NCBI RefSeq assembly: GCF_900103845.1
Contig: NZ_FNIJ01000006.1
Span: 62,001 to 126,000, forward strand
Source: Pseudomonas jinjuensis
GTDB lineage: Bacteria > Pseudomonadota > Gammaproteobacteria > Pseudomonadales > Pseudomonadaceae
Direction of reading: 5' to 3'
DNA: 64,000 nt
Of this stretch, positions 6,752 to 17,485 are shown piece by piece. The notes beneath the pieces were generated by a model that ran no database searches, was not told where the DNA came from, and saw only the letters and a list, made by a program, of their open reading frames with translations. Made by a program: the position numbers and the translations under genes. Within the stretch, counting starts at the first letter, position 1; the number at the start of each line of letters is the position of its first letter.

Positions 6752-8053
6752 CTATAGGCGCTCCCTAGGCCCCTTCCATTCCAGCAACGCCTGTAGCGGA
6801 TCCAGCTCGCCAACAAGCTCACGCGCTTGGGCGAGCTTGTCCATCGCAATGCATCGCTCGGTTTCGGGCAGATTCGATACGGAGCTCTCCGCATCACTGA
6901 AAAAGGCCTGGATCCGCTTTATGTCATCCCACTGCTTGATGGCACACAGCAAGTCAGCCCTCGCCTGCTCCCTTGCCTCGTTTTGCAGTCGAATCCGTTC
7001 TCTTTCCTCGAGCCGGCATAACTGCTCCCTCCACTCCTGCTGCCGAATCCTGGCCTGCTCCTCGGCCTCTTCTACCAATCGAGCAATTACAGGCGCGGCG
7101 TCTGTGAGCTGCTGAACGATATCATCCAACTGGCCACGCAGCTGGCTTTGCTTGACCTCCTTCCAACTTTGAGACCAATCCGCACCTGGGTAGGGAGAGA
7201 AAGCCCTTATGCATAGACGGCCCGTCGCGAAGTCCATTCGGGTCGTCCAGTTCCAGGTTGAACTCAAGCGGCGCAGTTGCTGCGCCGAGATCTTAGAGGT
7301 AGGGATGTACTCACCATCGATATTCCGAGCCTCCAATTCCTCAGTCATCTCAAACAGTGTCAGCCCGATGGCAACCGTCCCGACGAAAACCACTGTGGGC
7401 TTGGAAGGTGACCACAACGCCGGATACCGGTGCTTTGGTTTCTTGGGTGGGTGCTCATGCTCATCAAACGAGGCACGGGCATAGGTGCGGTCACTCGGAG
7501 CAAACATCACGCGATGACCAGCAGCCTCCAGCTTGAGAAACAGCTGATTAGCCAGCTTGAGGGCAGGCTCCAGTTGCGGTTTGGTCACCACAACATCCAC
7601 CAGGCGCTGCTTCCCGGGCTTGAGGAAGCCCTGGTCGATGACGCGCCCCCGCTCAAAGATTTCATGCGCCCCCACGACAACAGGATGCTGCCTTGATCGT
7701 GATATGCGGAGCTGTTCGGGTTTTATTTTGCGCGGTGCGGGTGCCTTCGGTAACGGTCGAGAAACAGCACCAAGAGCATCTCCCCTGCGCCAGACCTGAA
7801 GATCACCAGGCCCAGCCTCAGGCAGCGGTGGCTGAGGACTTGGCATTCCATTCTCCAGCTTTACCCAGTGTCCACGCGGCGGCCGCGGGACATTCATGCG
7901 GGCACACACGCGCGCCAAGAAGCTGGAAGAAACATGGTGGTGATCCGCGATCTTGGTCATGGGACGCCGCCACACCTCTGCGTACATCTCCTCACGACTG
8001 ACCGGGCCACCAGGGCTGGAACCAGGTTGCTGGGATACCTCTTCGGAAGACAC
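6752..8053 (-). CDS. Large protein with an N-terminal HTH-like domain, function unknown
   Basis: A 433-residue protein starting at GTG 8053. Residues 19-68 (SREEMYAEVWRRPMTKIAD then a helix and VPRPPRGHWVKL) match a helix-turn-helix-like module that I know from many uncharacterised proteins of mobile elements. The middle (130-300) is a domain I do not recognise. Residues about 320-395 are a long charged helix rich in Glu, Arg and Gln (EEAEEQARIRQQEWREQLCR), probably a coiled coil. No signal peptide or membrane segment is visible. It stands alone on its strand between abiEi and the integrase module and is cargo of the element. DNA binding through the N-terminus is inference. Confidence 0.6.
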   Translation of the reverse strand: MSSEEVSQQPGSSPGGPVSREEMYAEVWRRPMTKIADHHHVSSSFLARVCARMNVPRPPRGHWVKLENGMPSPQPPLPEAGPGDLQVWRRGDALGAVSRPLPKAPAPRKIKPEQLRISRSRQHPVVVGAHEIFERGRVIDQGFLKPGKQRLVDVVVTKPQLEPALKLANQLFLKLEAAGHRVMFAPSDRTYARASFDEHEHPPKKPKHRYPALWSPSKPTVVFVGTVAIGLTLFEMTEELEARNIDGEYIPTSKISAQQLRRLSSTWNWTTRMDFATGRLCIRAFSPYPGADWSQSWKEVKQSQLRGQLDDIVQQLTDAAPVIARLVEEAEEQARIRQQEWREQLCRLEERERIRLQNEAREQARADLLCAIKQWDDIKRIQAFFSDAESSVSNLPETERCIAMDKLAQARELVGELDPLQALLEWKGPRERL

Positions 8054-8243
8054 GCTTCAATCCTTAAGCCTGAGATCGCCGGACCAGCCAACGACTGACC
8101 CTACGTCACGATCCATCAGGTCAAACCGAGCCAAAACGGTTGTTGTACCAAACCCTCCGCAGCCCCCTCCACCACGTTGTTCACCCAGCGAGCAGCGAAC
8201 AGCATCTGCAGCACGGATTAGGGCCGATAAGGAGGCGACATTC

Positions 8244-8654
8244 ATGCCCGCATCATCTGAACAGATAGCCGCACGCTTGATCACCTGCCCACCCCGAATC
8301 CTGCGAGCCAGTGCGGCCCCCGCCTACCTCGGCATGTGCCGCACGGAGTTCAACAAATCCGTCCGGCCTTACGTGCGGGAATTCCGCATTGGAGTGCAAG
8401 GTATCGGCTTTGATCGCGAAGAACTGGATGCCTGGGCAGACGCCTACATCGACCGGGCCATCATTGAAAAGGAAGGTGCCAAGGGACATGATCACTCCCG
8501 CAGCGAGCGCCAAGGAGAAAAACCATGGCGCGAAAAACCATTAGCGGCCTCTACCAAAGGAACGGGATCTGGCACATCGACAAGGTCTTCAGAGGTCAGC
8601 GAATTCAGGAAAGCACTGGATCAAGCGATAGGAAGGAGGCAGAGCAGTACCTGA
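8244..8654 (+). CDS. Excisionase-like small HTH protein upstream of the integrase
   Basis: A 136-residue protein starting at ATG 8244 behind a strong AAGGAGG site. Residues about 17-70 (RILRASAAPAYLGMCRTEFN, then GVQGIGFDREELDAWADAYI) form a compact winged HTH of the AlpA/excisionase sort, found upstream of integrases in Pseudomonas prophages and islands. Its last 43 codons overlap the integrase start in another frame, so the two genes are probably co-transcribed. A role as recombination directionality factor is inferred from position and fold; a transcriptional role is also possible. Confidence 0.65.
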   Translation: MPASSEQIAARLITCPPRILRASAAPAYLGMCRTEFNKSVRPYVREFRIGVQGIGFDREELDAWADAYIDRAIIEKEGAKGHDHSRSERQGEKPWREKPLAASTKGTGSGTSTRSSEVSEFRKALDQAIGRRQSST

Positions 8655-9724
8655 TACACAAGCTGGAGAAGCTCCGGGAACAGAAGATCTACGGCGTCCG
8701 CACGATCAGAACCTGGCGGGAAGCCGCTACGCGTTACCTGGTCGAGTACAAGGATCAGCCGTCGATAGGCCTCACAGCCATCTATCTGGAGCAGTTGGAC
8801 CCTTATATTGGCGACCAGCCTCTGACTCATGTCGACGACGAGACCCTGGCTCCCTACATCAGGGATCGACTCAAGAGCACCAGAACCAGCGATGGCAAGT
8901 TGAAGCCTGGAGTTTCACACCGCACGGTGAACATTGCCCTGGAGCGCGTCATACGCATTCTGAACCTGTGCGCCCGAAAATGGCGTGATGAGCAGAAGCG
9001 TCCCTGGCTCGACGTAGTGCCAATGATCACCAAGCTGGAAGAGAAGAAAACCAGACGCATGCCCTACCCGATGTCATGGGAAGAGCAGTCCATTCTCTTC
9101 GCCGAACTGCCCGATCATTTGCGCCGCATGGCCCTGTACAAGGTCAACAGCGGCTCACGCGAGCAGGAGGTCGTGAAGCTTCGCTGGGATTGGGAGATAC
9201 CAATCCCAGAGCTCAACACCAGCGTGTTTCTCATACCGGCGAATTTTGGTGGTCGACATGAGAGTTCCGGGGTCAAGAACGGCGACGAGCGGCTCGTGGT
9301 GCTCAACAACGTGGCCAAGTCGGTCATCGAGGGGCAGCGCGGGCTGGATCCGATCTGGGTGTTTCCTTACGGACAACCCGATCGACATGGTAGGGCCACT
9401 CCCGTTCATCGGATGAACGACTCGGCATGGAAGAAAGCCCGGGTTAGAGCCGCGAAGAAGTTCCAGGAACGCTTTCTGCGCCCTGCTCCACCTGGGTTTG
9501 CTTCGATCCGCGTTCACGATCTGAAGCACACCTTCGGTCGAAGGCTGCGAGCAGCGGGTGTGACGGAGGAAGACAGGAAGGCTCTGCTGGGCCACAAGAA
9601 CGGCAGCATCACCAGTCACTACTCAGCCGCCGAGCTGGGCAAACTGATCGATGAAGCCAACAGGATTTCGGCTACCGACTCGCGCGGGCCGGCCCTGACA
9701 ATTTTGAGGAGGATGGCAGGATGA
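8525..9724 (+). CDS. int: Tyrosine-type site-specific integrase
   Basis: A 399-residue phage-type tyrosine recombinase that should insert and excise this element at tRNA-Pro. An arm/SAM-like N-terminal half is followed by the catalytic domain: Arg I in GSREQEVVKLRW (about residues 212-223), the beta-strand Lys in VKNGDERLVVL, box II as HDLKHTFGRRL, and LLGHKNGSITSHYS with the nucleophilic Tyr near residue 365. Box II carries Lys where HxxR is usual. The start has an AAGGAG site and lies inside the end of the excisionase-like gene. The stop is about 75 bases from the tRNA 3' end, the classic position for an integrase at its own attachment site. Confidence 0.92.
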   Translation: MARKTISGLYQRNGIWHIDKVFRGQRIQESTGSSDRKEAEQYLIHKLEKLREQKIYGVRTIRTWREAATRYLVEYKDQPSIGLTAIYLEQLDPYIGDQPLTHVDDETLAPYIRDRLKSTRTSDGKLKPGVSHRTVNIALERVIRILNLCARKWRDEQKRPWLDVVPMITKLEEKKTRRMPYPMSWEEQSILFAELPDHLRRMALYKVNSGSREQEVVKLRWDWEIPIPELNTSVFLIPANFGGRHESSGVKNGDERLVVLNNVAKSVIEGQRGLDPIWVFPYGQPDRHGRATPVHRMNDSAWKKARVRAAKKFQERFLRPAPPGFASIRVHDLKHTFGRRLRAAGVTEEDRKALLGHKNGSITSHYSAAELGKLIDEANRISATDSRGPALTILRRMAG

Positions 9725-9750
9725 AAAAAGTCCCGCAAAAGTCCCTGACA

Positions 9751-9780
9751 CAAAAAAGCCTGATCATCACTGACCAGGCT
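9751..9780 (-). terminator. Rho-independent terminator behind tRNA-Pro
   Basis: Read on the minus strand, AGCCTGGTCA pairs with TGATCAGGCT (one G-U pair, loop GTGA) and a run of six T follows. It should end the tRNA-Pro transcript. It lies on the integrase side of the tRNA, within about 50 bases of the tRNA 3' end, so it was either brought by the element or preserved as part of the attachment site. Confidence 0.8.
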
Positions 9781-9797
9781 CTAATGTAGGGATTTGT

Positions 9798-9875
<78 letters not shown>

Positions 9876-9959
9876 CAATGCTTACAAGTCTCCTTGGAAG
9901 CGGATCGCACTATACCTCAAGCATTTCTGCCCGGAAAGCGCTTTTTTCATTTTTTTCAG

Positions 9960-10316
9960 CTACTTGCGCAGCACCTGCAGGACATCTTCCAGCTCGGTGA
10001 TCATCTGCCGGATGAGTTGCTTGTACTGCGTGACATCCTCGCGGGCGTCGTCGCTGGAGAGGCGCTGGCGGGCACCGCCGATGGTAAAGCCCTGGTCGTA
10101 GAGGAGCGCGCGGATCTGGCGGATCATCAGCACGTCCTGGCGCTGATAATAGCGGCGGTTTCCGCGGCGCTTGACCGGGTTGAGCTGTGGGAATTCCTGT
10201 TCCCAGTACCGCAGCACGTGCGGCTTCACCGCGCAGAGATCGCTGACTTCGCCGATGGTGAAGTAGCGCTTGCCCGGAATTGGCGGAAGCTCGTCGTTAT
10301 GACTTGGTTCCAGCAT
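9960..10316 (-). CDS. MerR-family regulator downstream of ihfA
   Basis: A 118-residue MerR-type DNA-binding protein. The winged HTH is at about residues 17-85 ([20 protein letters not shown], then [20 protein letters not shown]), followed by a short helix. There is no C-terminal effector domain and no metal-binding cysteines. I chose the ATG at 10316 ([12 protein letters not shown]), which overlaps the end of ihfA by 20 bases, rather than a start three codons upstream. It closes the pheST-ihfA operon and is conserved next to tRNA-Pro in P. aeruginosa. Its target is unknown to me. Confidence 0.88.
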   Translation of the reverse strand: MLEPSHNDELPPIPGKRYFTIGEVSDLCAVKPHVLRYWEQEFPQLNPVKRRGNRRYYQRQDVLMIRQIRALLYDQGFTIGGARQRLSSDDAREDVTQYKQLIRQMITELEDVLQVLRK

Positions 10317-10599
10317 AGGCCTCAACCCTGGCTTTCAGTTTCTGCCCTGGACGAAAGGTGACAACGCGACGGGCCGTGATCGGGATTTCCTCTCCCGTCT
10401 TTGGGTTGCGTCCGGGGCGCTGGCGCTTGTCGCGCAGGTCGAAATTGCCGAAACCGGACAACTTCACCTGCTCGTTATGCTCCAGCGCCTGGCGGATCTC
10501 TTCGAAGAAGAGCTCCACCAGTTCCTTGGCTTCCCGCTTGTTCAGGCCCAGCTCTTCGTATAGACGTTCGGCAATTTCAGCTTTCGTCAGAGCCCCCAT
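10297..10599 (-). CDS. ihfA: Integration host factor subunit alpha
   Basis: IhfA is the alpha subunit of the sequence-specific DNA-bending heterodimer IHF, which serves recombination, replication and sigma-54 promoters. The 100-residue product has the HU/IHF fold with the arm motif [18 protein letters not shown] (about residues 63-80) and Pro65-type intercalating residue in RNPKTGE. It follows pheT after 3 bases, the usual arrangement in gamma-proteobacteria. IHF is also a typical cofactor of tyrosine integrases such as the one at 8525. Confidence 0.97.
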   Translation of the reverse strand: MGALTKAEIAERLYEELGLNKREAKELVELFFEEIRQALEHNEQVKLSGFGNFDLRDKRQRPGRNPKTGEEIPITARRVVTFRPGQKLKARVEAYAGTKS

Positions 10600-10602
10600 A
10601 CG

Positions 10603-12981
10603 CTACTTCCTTAACGTGGCGTTGAACCTTTGCTCCAGCGAGGCGACGATATTTTGCGTAGTGGCATTCACCTCGTCATCGTTAAGAGTGCGTGATGGAT
10701 GCTGCCAGGTCAAGCCGACGGCCAAGCTTTTTCTAAGCGGATCAATGCCTTTTCCGTGATAGACATCAAACAGCCTGAGGTCGGTGAGCCACTCCCCTGC
10801 GCTCTCGCGGATCGCTGCGAGGACGAATTCCGCCGGGGTGTCGCGGTCCACCAGCAGAGCGAGATCGCGGCGCACTTCAGGGAATCGGGACAGTTCGCTG
10901 AACTTCGGCAGGAGCCCGCGCGCCACTTCGGCCAATACCAGCTCGAAGAGATAGACGGGGTGATCCAGACCCAGCACCTTGGCCAGCTCGGGGTGCAGCG
11001 CACCGAGATAGCCGACCAGCGCACCATCGCGCTCGATCCGGGCGGTCTGTCCCGGATGCAGTGCCGGATGCTCGCCGGGCACGAAGGTGAACGCTTCCAG
11101 GGCGCCAGCGCTGCCAAGAAGCGCTTCCACATCGGCCTTTACGTCGAAGAAGTCGATGCTGTCGCGACCGTTGGCCCAGCCTTCCGGCTGACGGCTGCCG
11201 CAAACGACGCCAGCCAGCATGTTTTCCTGCTTCAGGCCTTCGAGTTGGCCGATGAAACGCAGGCCGCTCTCGAACAGGCGAACACGGGGCTGCTGGCGAT
11301 TCAGGTTGTGCTGCAGCGACTTGATCAGGCCCGGCCACAGCGAGGCGCGCATCGCCGCCATATCCGCGGAGATCGGGTTGGCCAGAGTCAGCGGCTTGAC
11401 GCCAGGATGGAACAGCTCGAACAGCTTCGGATCGATGAAGCTGTAGGTGATCGCTTCCTGATAGCCACGGGCGACCAGCAGGCGGCGTAGTGCCGGCAAT
11501 TCAGCCTGGGACTCGGATTTGGTGTTCGGCGCCAGGCGTGCCTGCGGATAACGGACCGGCAGACGGTTGTAACCGTACAGGCGGGCCAGTTCCTCGATCA
11601 GGTCGACTTCCAGGGACACGTCGAAGCGATGGCTCGGTACACCTACCTGCCAACGCCCCTCTCCATCGGCCTGAACCTCGAATTCCAGCGCAGTCAGCAG
11701 GCGCTCGATTTCGGCTGCATCCATATCCATGCCGAGCATCTGCCTGACGCGCTCGGCACGTAGCGTCACCGAGCTTGCCGCCGGCAGATCGGCTTCGCTA
11801 ACCTGCTCGACAATCGGACCGGCCTCGCCGCCGACGATCTCCAGCAGCAGGGCAGTCGCCCGCTCCATGGCACGGCGAGCCAGTTGCCAGTCCACGCCAC
11901 GCTCGAAGCGATGGGAAGAGTCGGTATGCAGGCCGTAGGAGCGCGCCTTGCCAGCCAACGCGATGGTGTCGAAGAAGGCACTTTCCAGGAACAGGTCGCG
12001 GGTCTTGGCGCTGACGCCACTGTGCTCGCCACCCATCACGCCGGCTATCGCCAGCGGGCGCTCGTGGTCGGCGATCACCAGGGTGTCGGCACGCAGGGTG
12101 ACCTCCTGACCATCCAGCAGGACGAGCTTCTCGCCCTCTTCCGCCATGCGCACGCGGATGCCGCCCTTGATCTCGTCCAGATCGAAGGCATGCATCGGCT
12201 GGCCCAGTTCAAGCATCACGTAGTTGGTGATGTCCACAGCCGCATCGATGCTGCGGATATCCGAACGACGCAGGCGCTCGACCATCCACAGCGGGGTCGG
12301 ACGACTCAGGTCGACGTTGCGAATCACGCGACCGAGATAGCGCGGACAGGCCTTGGGTGCCCGCAGTTCGACGGGACGCACTTCGTCATGAGCCGGCGCT
12401 ACGTTGTCGATCTGCAGCGGAGTGACGTGAGCGGCGTAAAGCGCACTGACTTCGCGCGCCAGGCCGCTGAGCGACAGGCAATCGCCACGGTTCGGCGTCA
12501 GGCCGAGCTCGATGGTGACATCGTCCAGTTGCAGGTAAGTGCGAATGTCCTGCCCCACCGGAGCGTCCGCAGCGAGTTCCATCAAGCCGGAGTTGTCGTC
12601 GCTGATCTCCAGCTCTTTCGCCGAGCAGAGCATGCCGTTGGATTCGACGCCGCGCAGCTTGGCCTTCTTGATCTTGAAGTCGCCCGGCAGTTCGGCACCG
12701 ATCATGGCAAACGGAATCTTCAGGCCCGGGCGCACGTTGGGCGCGCCGCACACGACCTGGAAGGTTTCGCTGCCGTTGCTGACCTGGCAGACACGCAGCT
12801 TGTCGGCATCGGGGTGCTGCTCGGTGGCAAGCACTTCACCCACGACGATGCCGCTGAATACGCCCGCGGCCGGAATCACGGCATCGACCTCGAGGCCGGC
12901 CATGGACAGACGAGCCACCAGCTCGTCACGGGAAACCTGCGGATTTACCCAGCTCCGCAGCCACTGTTCACTGAATTTCAT
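10603..12981 (-). CDS. pheT: Phenylalanyl-tRNA synthetase beta subunit
   Basis: PheT forms the alpha2-beta2 enzyme that charges tRNA-Phe. The 792-residue protein carries, in order, the EMAP/tRNA-binding domain (VVGEVLATEQHPDADKLRVC, about residues 47-66), the B3/B4 editing domain, the B5 domain and a C-terminal ferredoxin-fold anticodon-binding domain (SELSRFPEVRRDLALLVDRD, near residue 705). Length equals that of Pseudomonas PheT. It is 35 bases downstream of pheS in the same operon and 3 bases upstream of ihfA. Confidence 0.98.
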   Translation of the reverse strand: MKFSEQWLRSWVNPQVSRDELVARLSMAGLEVDAVIPAAGVFSGIVVGEVLATEQHPDADKLRVCQVSNGSETFQVVCGAPNVRPGLKIPFAMIGAELPGDFKIKKAKLRGVESNGMLCSAKELEISDDNSGLMELAADAPVGQDIRTYLQLDDVTIELGLTPNRGDCLSLSGLAREVSALYAAHVTPLQIDNVAPAHDEVRPVELRAPKACPRYLGRVIRNVDLSRPTPLWMVERLRRSDIRSIDAAVDITNYVMLELGQPMHAFDLDEIKGGIRVRMAEEGEKLVLLDGQEVTLRADTLVIADHERPLAIAGVMGGEHSGVSAKTRDLFLESAFFDTIALAGKARSYGLHTDSSHRFERGVDWQLARRAMERATALLLEIVGGEAGPIVEQVSEADLPAASSVTLRAERVRQMLGMDMDAAEIERLLTALEFEVQADGEGRWQVGVPSHRFDVSLEVDLIEELARLYGYNRLPVRYPQARLAPNTKSESQAELPALRRLLVARGYQEAITYSFIDPKLFELFHPGVKPLTLANPISADMAAMRASLWPGLIKSLQHNLNRQQPRVRLFESGLRFIGQLEGLKQENMLAGVVCGSRQPEGWANGRDSIDFFDVKADVEALLGSAGALEAFTFVPGEHPALHPGQTARIERDGALVGYLGALHPELAKVLGLDHPVYLFELVLAEVARGLLPKFSELSRFPEVRRDLALLVDRDTPAEFVLAAIRESAGEWLTDLRLFDVYHGKGIDPLRKSLAVGLTWQHPSRTLNDDEVNATTQNIVASLEQRFNATLRK

Positions 12982-13016
12982 CCTGCTCTCCTAGAATTCG
13001 TTGACGTTCGTGCGGC

Positions 13017-14085
<1,069 letters not shown>

Positions 14086-14130
14086 CGGTGACGTTACGTC
14101 CGAGCCGAAACTCGGTGATTGTCTTAGGGC

Positions 14131-14487
14131 TTAAGCCAGGCTTGCCTTAGCTTTTTCGACAATCGCGGTAAACGCCGCTTTTTCGTTCACAGCCAGATCG
14201 GCCAGTACCTTACGGTCGATCTCGATGGCCGCCTTCTTCAGGCCGGCGATCAGACGGCTGTAGGACAGACCGTTCTGACGAGCACCAGCGTTGATACGGG
14301 CGATCCACAGGGCGCGGAACTGGCGCTTGCGCTGACGGCGGTCACGGTAGGCATATTGGCCAGCCTTGATTACCGCTTGCTTGGCAACGCGGAACACGCG
14401 CGAACGTGCACCGTAGTAACCTTTGGCGAGCTTCAGAATTTTCTTGTGACGGCGACGAGCAATGACGCCACGCTTAACACGAGCCAT
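14131..14487 (-). CDS. rplT: 50S ribosomal protein L20
   Basis: L20 binds 23S rRNA early in 50S assembly and in enteric bacteria also represses its own operon. The 118-residue, very basic protein starts [20 protein letters not shown] and contains the canonical [20 protein letters not shown] segment (about residues 49-68). It is 21 bases downstream of rpmI in the infC-rpmI-rplT set. Confidence 0.98.
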
Positions 14488-14508
14488 TTATAAATCCTCT
14501 ACCAGAAA

Positions 14509-14703
14509 TCAACGCAGACGCAGGGAGCGTTCTACACGACGCACGTCGGAAGCGGCGAGCAGCGAGCAGCCGCGCAGCTGACGCTTACGCTTGGTGGTCA
14601 TTTTGGTCAGGATGTGGCTCTTGAAAGCGTGCTTGTGCTTGATGCCACCAGCAGTCACTTTGAAGCGCTTCGCAGCGCCACTCTTGGTCTTCATCTTTGG
14701 CAT
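14509..14703 (-). CDS. rpmI: 50S ribosomal protein L35
   Basis: L35 is a small structural protein of the large ribosomal subunit. The 64-residue product starts [20 protein letters not shown] and has the [20 protein letters not shown] core that defines the family. It sits between infC and rplT, as in nearly all gamma-proteobacteria. Confidence 0.98.
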   Translation of the reverse strand: MPKMKTKSGAAKRFKVTAGGIKHKHAFKSHILTKMTTKRKRQLRGCSLLAASDVRRVERSLRLR

Positions 14704-14763
14704 GTTTGGTACTCCGCATTCGTTAACAACTGATAACCATCAGGCCTGCCAGTGCCCGGGAGG

Positions 14764-15312
14764 TTATTTACGCTTCTTGGGAGCGATGACCATCATCAGC
14801 TGGCGTCCTTCCAGCTTGGGATGCTGTTCAACGGCACCGTATTCAGCAAGGTCCTGTTCGACCCGCTTCAACAGTTCCATGCCCAGCTCCTGGTGAGCCA
14901 TCTCACGACCACGGAATCGAAGCGATACCTTGGCCTTGTCCCCTTCGCTAAGGAAACGTACCAGGTTGCGTAGTTTTACCTGGTAATCCCCTTCTTCCGT
15001 CCCTGGACGAAACTTGATTTCTTTGATCTGTTGCTGGTGCTGATTCTTCTTGGCCGCAGCAGCCTGCTTCTTCTTCTCGAACAGGTGCTTGCCATAGTCC
15101 ATGATGCGGCAGACAGGAGGTACCGCATCGGCAGAAATTTCTACCAGATCCAGCTTGGCGTCTTCAGCATAGCGAAGCGCCTCATCGATAGAGACCACGC
15201 CAATCTGAGCGCCGTCGGCGCCAATCAATCGAACCTCTCTGGCCGAGATGTTCTCGTTGATCGGGGGCTTGGGTACCGCTCGCTTATCCTGCCTCATTTC
15301 ACGCTTAATAAT
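14764..15312 (-). CDS. infC: Translation initiation factor IF-3 with ATT start
   Basis: IF-3 checks the start codon and keeps 30S and 50S subunits apart. The protein has the two-domain layout: N-terminal [20 protein letters not shown], a basic linker ([17 protein letters not shown]) and a C-terminal domain ([20 protein letters not shown]). I place the start at ATT 15312, giving 182 residues beginning [10 protein letters not shown]. It follows a GGAG site by 5 bases, and non-AUG ATT starts are the rule in infC because IF-3 limits its own translation through them. The first ATG, at 15297, would delete conserved residues. The thrS stop is 2 bases upstream. Confidence 0.93.
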   Translation of the reverse strand: MIKREMRQDKRAVPKPPINENISAREVRLIGADGAQIGVVSIDEALRYAEDAKLDLVEISADAVPPVCRIMDYGKHLFEKKKQAAAAKKNQHQQQIKEIKFRPGTEEGDYQVKLRNLVRFLSEGDKAKVSLRFRGREMAHQELGMELLKRVEQDLAEYGAVEQHPKLEGRQLMMVIAPKKRK

Positions 15313-15314
15313 AT

Positions 15315-17237
15315 TTACTCCGAGTCTTGGCGACCACGCCGGGATACCGTCCGAGCCAGCAGCTCGGCGAACTGGGAAACCGGCATCGAGCCGAGGTCTT
15401 CCCCTTCGCGCGTACGTACAGCGACGGCTTGCGATTCAACTTCCCTATCACCGATGACCAGCAGATAGGGAACCTTGAGCAAAGTATGCTCGCGGATTTT
15501 AAAGCCGATTTTCTCGTTTCTCAAGTCGGACTTGGCACGGAATCCGCTTTCCTCCAGACGGCGAACCACCTCCTCGGCGAATTCGGCCTGCTTGTCGGTG
15601 ATGTTCATCACCACAGCCTGGGTCGGAGCGAGCCATGCCGGGAACGCGCCCTCGTAGTGTTCGATGAGCATGCCGATGAAGCGTTCGAAGGAACCGAGGA
15701 TGGCGCGATGCAGCATCACCGGGTGCTTGCGGCTATTGTCCTCGCTGACGTACTCGGCGCCGAGGCGCGTCGGCAGGTTGAAGTCGAGCTGCAGGGTACC
15801 GCACTGCCACACGCGGCCGAGGCAGTCCTTGAGGGAGAACTCGATCTTCGGACCGTAGAAGGCGCCCTCGCCCGGCTGCAGGTCCCACTTCAGACCTGCA
15901 TGATCCAGCGCGGCCGCCAGCGCGGCTTCGGCCTGATCCCACAGCTCGTCGGAACCGACGCGCTTGTCCGGACGAGTGGACAGCTTCAGCTCGATATCGG
16001 TGAAGCCGAAATCGGAATAGACATCCAGGGTCAGCTTGATGAACGCCGCGGCCTCGGCCTGCATCTGCTCTTCGGTGCAGAAGATGTGCGCATCGTCCTG
16101 GGTGAAGGCGCGCACGCGCATGATGCCGTGCAGCGCACCGGACGGCTCGTTGCGGTGGCAGGCACCGAACTCGGCCAGACGCATCGGCAGCTCGCGGTAG
16201 CTCTTCAGGCCCTGATTGAACACCTGCACGTGGCACGGGCAGTTCATCGGCTTGATCGCGTAGTCGCGGCTTTCCGATTCGGTGGTGAACATATTCTCGG
16301 CGTAGTTGGCCCAGTGCCCGGATTTCTCCCACAGGCTGCGATCGACCACCTGCGGAGTCTTGATCTCCAGGTAGCCATTCTCGCGCTGCACCTTGCGCAT
16401 GTACTGCTCGAGCACCTGGTAGACGGTCCAGCCGTTCGGGTGCCAGAACACCATGCCGGGCGCTTCTTCCTGGGTGTGGAACAGGTCCAGGCGCTTGCCG
16501 AGCTTGCGGTGATCGCGCTTCTCGGCCTCTTCGATACGCTGGATATAGGCGGCCAACTGCTTCTTGTCGGCCCATGCGGTGCCGTAGATGCGCTGCAGCT
16601 GCTCGTTCTTCGAATCGCCGCGCCAGTAGGCGCCGGAAATCTTGGTCAGCCTGAAGGCCTTGAGGAAACGGGTATTGGGCACGTGCGGACCACGGCACAT
16701 GTCCACGTATTCCTCGTGGTAGTAGAGGCCCATGGCCTTCTCGTCGGGCATGTCGTCGACGAGGCGCAGCTTGTAGTCCTCGCCGCGGGATTTGAAGACC
16801 TCGATGACCTCGTCACGCGGAGTCATCTTCTTGATGACGTCGTAGTCCTTCTCGATCAGCTCCATCATGCGCTTCTCGATCGCCGCCATGTCTTCCGGCG
16901 TGAAAGGGCGCTCGTAGGAGATGTCGTAGTAGAAACCTTCGTCGATGACCGGACCGATCACCATCCTGGCGGTCGGGTACAACTGCTTGACCGCATGACC
17001 AACCAGGTGCGCGCAGGAGTGGCGGATGATCTCCAGCCCCTCTTCGTCCTTCGGCGTGATGATCTGCAGGGACGCGTCGCTGTCGATCAGGTCGCAGGCA
17101 TCCACCAGGCGGCCGTCGACCTTGCCGGCGAGGGTCGCCTTGGCCAGGCCTGCGCCAATGGATTGAGCCACCTCGGCCACGCTGACCGGGCGATCGAAGG
17201 AACGCTGACTACCGTCGGGAAGAGTAATGATGGGCAT
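15315..17237 (-). CDS. thrS: Threonyl-tRNA synthetase
   Basis: ThrS charges tRNA-Thr and edits mischarged serine. The 640-residue protein has, in order, a TGS domain (about 1-63, [14 protein letters not shown]), the editing domain with [16 protein letters not shown] (zinc-like HxxxH near residue 73), the class II core with [10 protein letters not shown] and [20 protein letters not shown], and a C-terminal anticodon-binding domain. I chose the ATG at 17237, which has a GGAGAGGAGG site; a longer frame starts 14 codons upstream. It heads the thrS-infC-rpmI-rplT-pheST cluster. Confidence 0.98.
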   Translation of the reverse strand: MPIITLPDGSQRSFDRPVSVAEVAQSIGAGLAKATLAGKVDGRLVDACDLIDSDASLQIITPKDEEGLEIIRHSCAHLVGHAVKQLYPTARMVIGPVIDEGFYYDISYERPFTPEDMAAIEKRMMELIEKDYDVIKKMTPRDEVIEVFKSRGEDYKLRLVDDMPDEKAMGLYYHEEYVDMCRGPHVPNTRFLKAFRLTKISGAYWRGDSKNEQLQRIYGTAWADKKQLAAYIQRIEEAEKRDHRKLGKRLDLFHTQEEAPGMVFWHPNGWTVYQVLEQYMRKVQRENGYLEIKTPQVVDRSLWEKSGHWANYAENMFTTESESRDYAIKPMNCPCHVQVFNQGLKSYRELPMRLAEFGACHRNEPSGALHGIMRVRAFTQDDAHIFCTEEQMQAEAAAFIKLTLDVYSDFGFTDIELKLSTRPDKRVGSDELWDQAEAALAAALDHAGLKWDLQPGEGAFYGPKIEFSLKDCLGRVWQCGTLQLDFNLPTRLGAEYVSEDNSRKHPVMLHRAILGSFERFIGMLIEHYEGAFPAWLAPTQAVVMNITDKQAEFAEEVVRRLEESGFRAKSDLRNEKIGFKIREHTLLKVPYLLVIGDREVESQAVAVRTREGEDLGSMPVSQFAELLARTVSRRGRQDSE

Positions 17238-17485
17238 GGCGCCTCCTCTCCTAGTGGTGACCCCTACGAAAGGCCACATGGGTTGGGATGTGCCAGTAAG
17301 CGTCGCCCGCCGGGCATGCCTGCCTCACAGTGGCAGGCGCCTGTTCGGCACCCTGCGCTGACGCGCGCGGACGGAGATCACTGGAAAGAATTCGGTGAAC
17401 ATCTCGCGGACCGAACCGGCCCGCGAAAAGGCGCAATGGTACTGCAACTTTGCCGAACTGACGAGCGGCACATCGGGCGACCGGA

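Noticed and set aside
14086..14130. Leader peptide with Phe codons before pheS
   Set aside because: No start codon with a plausible ribosome-binding site and no run of Phe codons is present between rplT and the hairpin.
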